DNA from: Sphagnum compactum | Taxonomy: Eukaryota; Bryophyta; Sphagnopsida; Sphagnales | Direction: 5' to 3' | Length of the DNA stretch: 64,000 nucleotides | NCBI GenBank assembly: GCA_965153455.1 | Contig: OZ234495.1 | Coordinates: forward strand, 16,240,875-16,304,874 | Part shown: piece after piece, positions 59,871-64,000 of the stretch | How positions within the stretch are numbered: the first letter of the stretch is position 1 | Layout: every line of letters begins with the position of its first letter | Notes under the pieces: generated by a model | What the model was told of the DNA's origin: nothing | The model's input: the letters and a program-made list of their open reading frames with translations, nothing else | The model's database searches: none | Translations under genes and position numbers: made by a program

Positions 59871-60840
59871 GATGATTTGAGTACTTTTTTGTTTCATGTG
59901 TCTATGTGTTTACTTAGAGGTTCCTTATGTTATTGGATACTTAAGAAAGACTTAGGGGATTATACACAAGATGATTTGAGTATTTTTTTGTTCATGTGCT
60001 TTGTCTGTGTTTATGTGTTTACTTAGAGATTCCTTATGTTATTGGATACTTAAGAAAGACTTAGGGGATTATACGCAAGATGATTTGAGTATTTTTTGTT
60101 TCATGTGTTTTGCCTATGTCTATGTGTTTACTTAGAGGTTCCTTATGTTATCGGATACTTAAGAAAGATTTAGGGGATTATACACAAGATGATTTGAATA
60201 TTTTTTGTTTCATGTGTTTTGCTTATGTCTATGTGTTTACTTAGAGGTTCCTTATGTTATTGGATACTTAAGAAAGACTTAGGGGATTATACGCAAGATG
60301 ATTTGAGTATTTTTTGTTTCATGAGTTTTGCCTGTGTCTATGTGTTTAGTTAGAGGTTCCTTATGTTATTGGATACTTAAGAAAAACTTAAGGGATTATA
60401 TGCAAGATGATTTGAGTATTTTTTGTTTCATGTGTTTTGCATTTGTCTGTGTGTTTAGTTAGAGGTTCTTTATGTTATTGGATACTTAAGAAAGACTTAG
60501 AGGATTATACGCAAGATGATTTGAATATTTTTGTTTCATGTGTTTTGCATGTGTCTATGTGTTTACTTAGAGGTTCCTTATGTTATTGGATACTTAAGAA
60601 AGACTTAAGGGATTATACGCAAGATGCTTTGAGTATTTTTTGTTTCATATGTTTTGTTTGTGTCTATGTGTTTAGTTAGAGGTTCCTTATGTTATTAGAT
60701 ACTTAAGAAAGACTTAGGGGATTATACGTAAAATGATTTGAGCATTTTTTGTTTCATGAGTTTTGCGTGTGTCTATGTGTTTACTTAAAGGTTCCTTATG
60801 TTATTGGATACTTTAGAAAGATTTAGGAAATTACACAAAG
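59871..60840 (+). repeat. 109-bp satellite array, about nine copies
   Basis: The unit starts GATGATTTGAGTATTTTTTG and includes TTCATGTGTTTTGC, TTAGAGGTTCCTTATGTTAT, GGATACTTAAGAAAGACTTA and GGGATTATACGCAA. Unit starts are 59871, 59970, 60079, 60188, 60297, 60406, 60515, 60623 and 60732, so the period is 109 except for a 99-bp first and one 108-bp unit. Copies differ at few sites, which suggests recent amplification. The period is not a multiple of three, so the open frames across it are not genes. Confidence 0.95.
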
Positions 60841-61400
60841 CTTACTGAAGGAGTTAGTTAATATTGTTTTTAAAGTTAGGGAATACTTAGGGGTTTACTT
60901 AAGAGGCTACCTACGCATTACTAAGGAAATCTAAGGAAACACTTAAACCCTATTTAGCTTATTTGATATGTCAAGGCTACTTTTTTTATTACATACAATC
61001 TGTATGGGGCTACCTAATGGGTTACATACAATCTACTTGCGGGGCTACCAAAAATTATCAGAAGTTTAAATAAGGAGTTACATAATGCCTACCTAAAGGT
61101 TTACCTAGGAACTAGTTAAGGAAACACCTAAGGGCCTACCTAGGTTATGAAATATTTTAAAACTACTTAGGGAACTATCTTGTGGGCTATTCAAGGAAAC
61201 ACCTAGGTGCTTACTTGGGTTATACAATATCTAATGGCTAATTAAGGGTTACATAGAGCCTACTTTTGGGGTTAATTAGGGATTTCTTAGGCTAGGGGAT
61301 ATTTAAGGATTATTTAAGAGGCTACTTAGGATTGATTCATAGTGCAAAGAGGGTTCCATAGGACTTACATAAGAGGTTACTTAAAGATGATATGTAGTTT
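60841..61400. repeat. Degenerate CTACCTAGG/TTACTTAAGG low-complexity tract
   Basis: Words such as GGCTACCTA, GGTTTACCTAGG, GAAACACCTAGG and GGCTACTTAGG recur without fixed period directly after the satellite. The vocabulary (ACTTAGG, ACTTAAG) overlaps that of the satellite unit, so the satellite may have arisen by amplification from this tract. Confidence 0.5.
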
Positions 61401-61810
61401 TTGTCTACACTTTTAAGTAGTCATTAAATATGCCTTAATTTAAGTTGGTTCCTATGGAATTCTTATGTAACACCTTAAATAATCCTTATGTCACCCCTTT
61501 TTGTAAGCTTTTGATAACAAAGGCAAAAAAATTGTTTAAACTAGTTAATCCTTTAGGCATATTAACTAGGTAATTACTAATGGTAGATAAACTTATTATA
61601 TTCTAGTTTATTTTGAGGATGAAACCATTAGGTTAGTTAACCCATGGGAATGGGTGATGTGTATTTGTTTACCAATCAATTAAGAGGGATTTGTGAAAGG
61701 ATTAGGATATGCGGGCTACTTTTGTGGGTGAAATGTAAGCCTTGTGTGGTTTATGGGAGAAAGGGATTAGAAGATGGATCCCCATGATTCTTGTGTGAAG
61801 AGTTTTTTGG

Positions 61811-62356
61811 AGGAATAGAATAAAGAGAGATTTTATGAAAAAAAAAAATCAAATTCAAAAGGATGTGTGAAGGTTGTGTGATTGGTTGTGTTTTCTTTTT
61901 ATTTTGCTTAACTTTTTCTCTAGAATGATAATAGTGCATTGTAGTTTGATGTACAATATTATAGTTTTCATATTCAGTTATTTTTATTTAATTGTTTTAC
62001 TTTTGAAACTTGTTATTTAGAATACAATACCTTATTGGAAGGTAGTTATAGCAAGACGATAGGAACAGTCTACAAGTCGTTTGGTGGAATGCAAAAACTA
62101 CAACAAATTGAATAAACATGTAGAATGGTAGTTATGACTATAGGAGGTATTATCCAAGGTCTAAAAGGTAATTACCTTCCAACCCTTCCCTCTTCTTCTT
62201 TATTCTAGAATTATTGTTGATTTTGGATTGAAAGTAAAATGGTCGTCCCAAAAGACATCCTTTTTTAAATTTGTGTTTACATTGTAAGTAGTTTATTTTT
62301 TAACCCGACGATCTATTGTCTTGTTAATAATAGGACTACCAAATCCACAAGTATAC
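61811..62356 (+). repeat. About 550-bp duplicated segment, copy 1
   Basis: From GAGGAATAGAATAAAGAGAG through TAGTTTGATGTACAATATT, AATACAATACCTT and AAAAGGTAATTACCTTCCAA to CTATTGTCTTG and AAATCCACAAGTATAC, the sequence parallels 63281-63845 with substitutions and small indels. Confidence 0.7.
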
Positions 62357-62659
62357 ATTTGGTGACCATGTTGGGGATCTTATTCCAAAAACTTTGGTTG
62401 AAAAAAGTTATTGTTGTTTGAATTTTTTTCTTTTGGAGAGTTGAAGTGTTGATGTGAAATTTTGGAAAAGAAAAAATAAAATAAGAATCTATTTCATGGA
62501 AGTAATGTAGATAGTAGGAAAAAAGTTGAAGGTAATTTCTCATTGTTTTCAATAGTGGTTTATGTACCTAAAAAAACTACATTGTGGAATTTAGTGGAAT
62601 ATTGAGAAAGGAAGGTATTGAACATTGAAGATCTGAGATTTGGAGTGGAAGAATGTGAT

Positions 62660-62913
62660 CACTACTACAAAATGTGGGTGTAGTTCATTAATCCATGTTC
62701 ACTAGGCCAATGAATTCACTACTTCCCCACTAAATCCCATTCATTATGATCAATGAATTCATTCAACATCTAGTGAAATCACTTGGCATATAGGGACACC
62801 TTTTGTTGTAATGTGGGTGTGGTTACTTCATTAATACCCATTCAATGGACCAATGAATTCACTCAAAATCTAATGAAAGTTATCAACAAACATGGATGCA
62901 TTTTGTTGTAATG
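62660..62913. mobile_element. CACTA-type MITE, tandem dimer
   Basis: The left end CACTACTACAAAATG and the complement of the right end CATTACAACAAAATGC are CACTA-superfamily termini. GAT flanks both sides (62657-62659 and 62914-62916), a 3-bp target duplication as expected for CACTA. The interior holds the body twice: TGTGGGTGTAGTTCATTAAT...CCAATGAATTCACT and again TGTGGGTGTGGTTACTTCATT...CCAATGAATTCACT. They are separated by a CTTTTGTTGTAATG end-like sequence near 62802-62815. Confidence 0.75.
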
Positions 62914-63280
62914 GATGGTACAATTATCCAATAAAAGTAGTAAAATAGGTTTTAAAGCCAACTTAAGACTTTAAATCTCAACCTAACTTTTAAAATTTCA
63001 CATCTATACCACATTAAAGCAAGGAGGTGACAATAAACTTTGCTAATTAGTGGGGGGTGGAACTCATTTTTGCCAAAATTGAACTTTGTAGTAGAACCAT
63101 GAATCATGTAATGACAAGGGGGTCTAAAAAAAATTTAAACCAGATCTTGGAGGAGGAATTGGGAGGCAAAAATGCATGTCACTTTGAAAGGATGGCAAAA
63201 GGTGTGCAATTTGCAATGAAAGTACAATGGGTGCCACCTACTTTAGGTCAAAATGGAAAGGTTACTAGAAGGGTTTTTGG

Positions 63281-63845
63281 AAGAAATGGAATAGAGATAT
63301 TGTTTGAAAAATAAAATAGTAATGCAACAAGATGTGTGAATGTTATGGGATTTATTATGTATTTTTTAATTTAAATTTCTTTCTCTTTTTCTTAACTTTC
63401 TTTTTTTAATGATAGTAATTTATTGTAGTTTGATGTAGAATATTGTAGTTTTCATATTAGTTTATTTTATTTTTATTTTACTATTAAAATTTGTTATTTG
63501 CAAAACAATACCTTCCTAGAAGGTAATTACAATAGGATAATAGAAGGGTAAGAATAATATGTAGGCCGTTGATGGAAGGCAATATCTACAATGGATTAGA
63601 TAAACATGTAAAATGGTAGTTATGATTCAAAAATGTATTATCAAAGGACTAAAAGGTAATGACCTTCCAACCCGTCCATTCTTTTTATTTATTTTAGAGT
63701 TTTATTGTTAGTCTTGGATTGAAATCAAAAATGTTTTCCCAAGGGAATTTTTTTTTATAAATTGTGTTTACCTAATGAATAATTTTTTTAAACCCAACAA
63801 CCTATTGTTTTGCTAATAATAAGACTGTTAAATCCATGAGTATAC
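63281..63845 (+). repeat. About 550-bp duplicated segment, copy 2
   Basis: Diverged counterpart of 61811-62356. The 85-codon open frame at 63057-63314 overlaps its start but has no recognisable family. Confidence 0.7.
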
Positions 63846-64000
63846 AACCTTTATTTTAGATAGCCCATCATTTAGATAGGTTTTAAGGTGGTATCTAAGT
63901 AGTCCTTAAATAGCCCCCAAGTTATTTAGGTAGCTTCTCTAAAAACCCCTATGTATCTCCTAACCTAAAAAATATTTATATCCCTTAAATAAGCCTTCTA

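Noticed and set aside
60437-60679. Repeated peptide frame (RGSLCYWILKKDL...)
   Set aside because: It comes from the 109-bp satellite; the period is not a multiple of three, so no frame continues through the array.
1-64000. CRISPR arrays, operons or prokaryotic features
   Set aside because: Gene structure is eukaryotic (spliced GT-AG introns); the tandem repeats lack spacers of the CRISPR kind.

Overview
This window looks like nuclear DNA of a green plant, most likely a land plant. The spliced genes have GT-AG introns of about 100-730 bp, and two families are typical of plants: an R2R3-MYB of the MYB44 subgroup and a GT37 fucosyltransferase. Most of the sequence is AT-rich, transposon-derived intergenic DNA, with simple repeats and unusually many long poly-C/poly-G tracts. 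I cannot place the species. All exon coordinates were worked out by hand from reading frames, splice signals and family similarity; no alignment was run.

Four genes look intact. (1) ARL2/TITAN5-type small GTPase, minus strand, 18320-20304, 5 exons, 185 aa. (2) SAE1, the small subunit of the SUMO-activating E1, minus strand, 23026-26028, 10 exons, 329 aa. (3) A GT37 (xyloglucan/arabinogalactan-type) fucosyltransferase, plus strand, 27544-30353, 6 exons, 509 aa. It is head-to-head with SAE1 across a 1.5-kb shared upstream region. (4) A single-exon R2R3-MYB of the MYB44-like subgroup, minus strand, 38412-40121, 569 aa. They are housekeeping, cell-wall and regulatory genes and do not form one pathway.

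The most unusual part is 6.2-10.9 kb. Broken pieces of unrelated plant genes lie side by side on both strands: an AVT6-like amino-acid transporter exon, a SEC14/CRAL-TRIO exon, three exons of a coiled-coil protein with stops, and several unassigned exon-like pieces. Copies of one GGATGG/GACGG-rich repeat in the same orientation lie on both sides. This resembles gene capture by a transposon.

Mobile DNA elsewhere: a degenerate PIF/Harbinger element with a DDE transposase relic and a convergent Myb-like relic (53.7-55.9 kb); a second Harbinger C-terminal relic (0.4 kb); a long-TIR MITE (3.6 kb); two copies of one TIR element with an internal hairpin (20.8 and 59.1 kb); a TA-flanked mariner-like element (46.2 kb); a CACTA-type tandem-dimer MITE (62.7 kb); RTE/SINE-like GC-rich elements (10.9-12.5 and 52.5 kb); and tRNA-like SINE heads. 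A 109-bp satellite array of about nine copies occupies 59.87-60.84 kb, and diverged local duplications are frequent. The long stretches at 12.5-18.3, 30.4-38.1, 41-52.5 and 56-64 kb hold no gene I can support.
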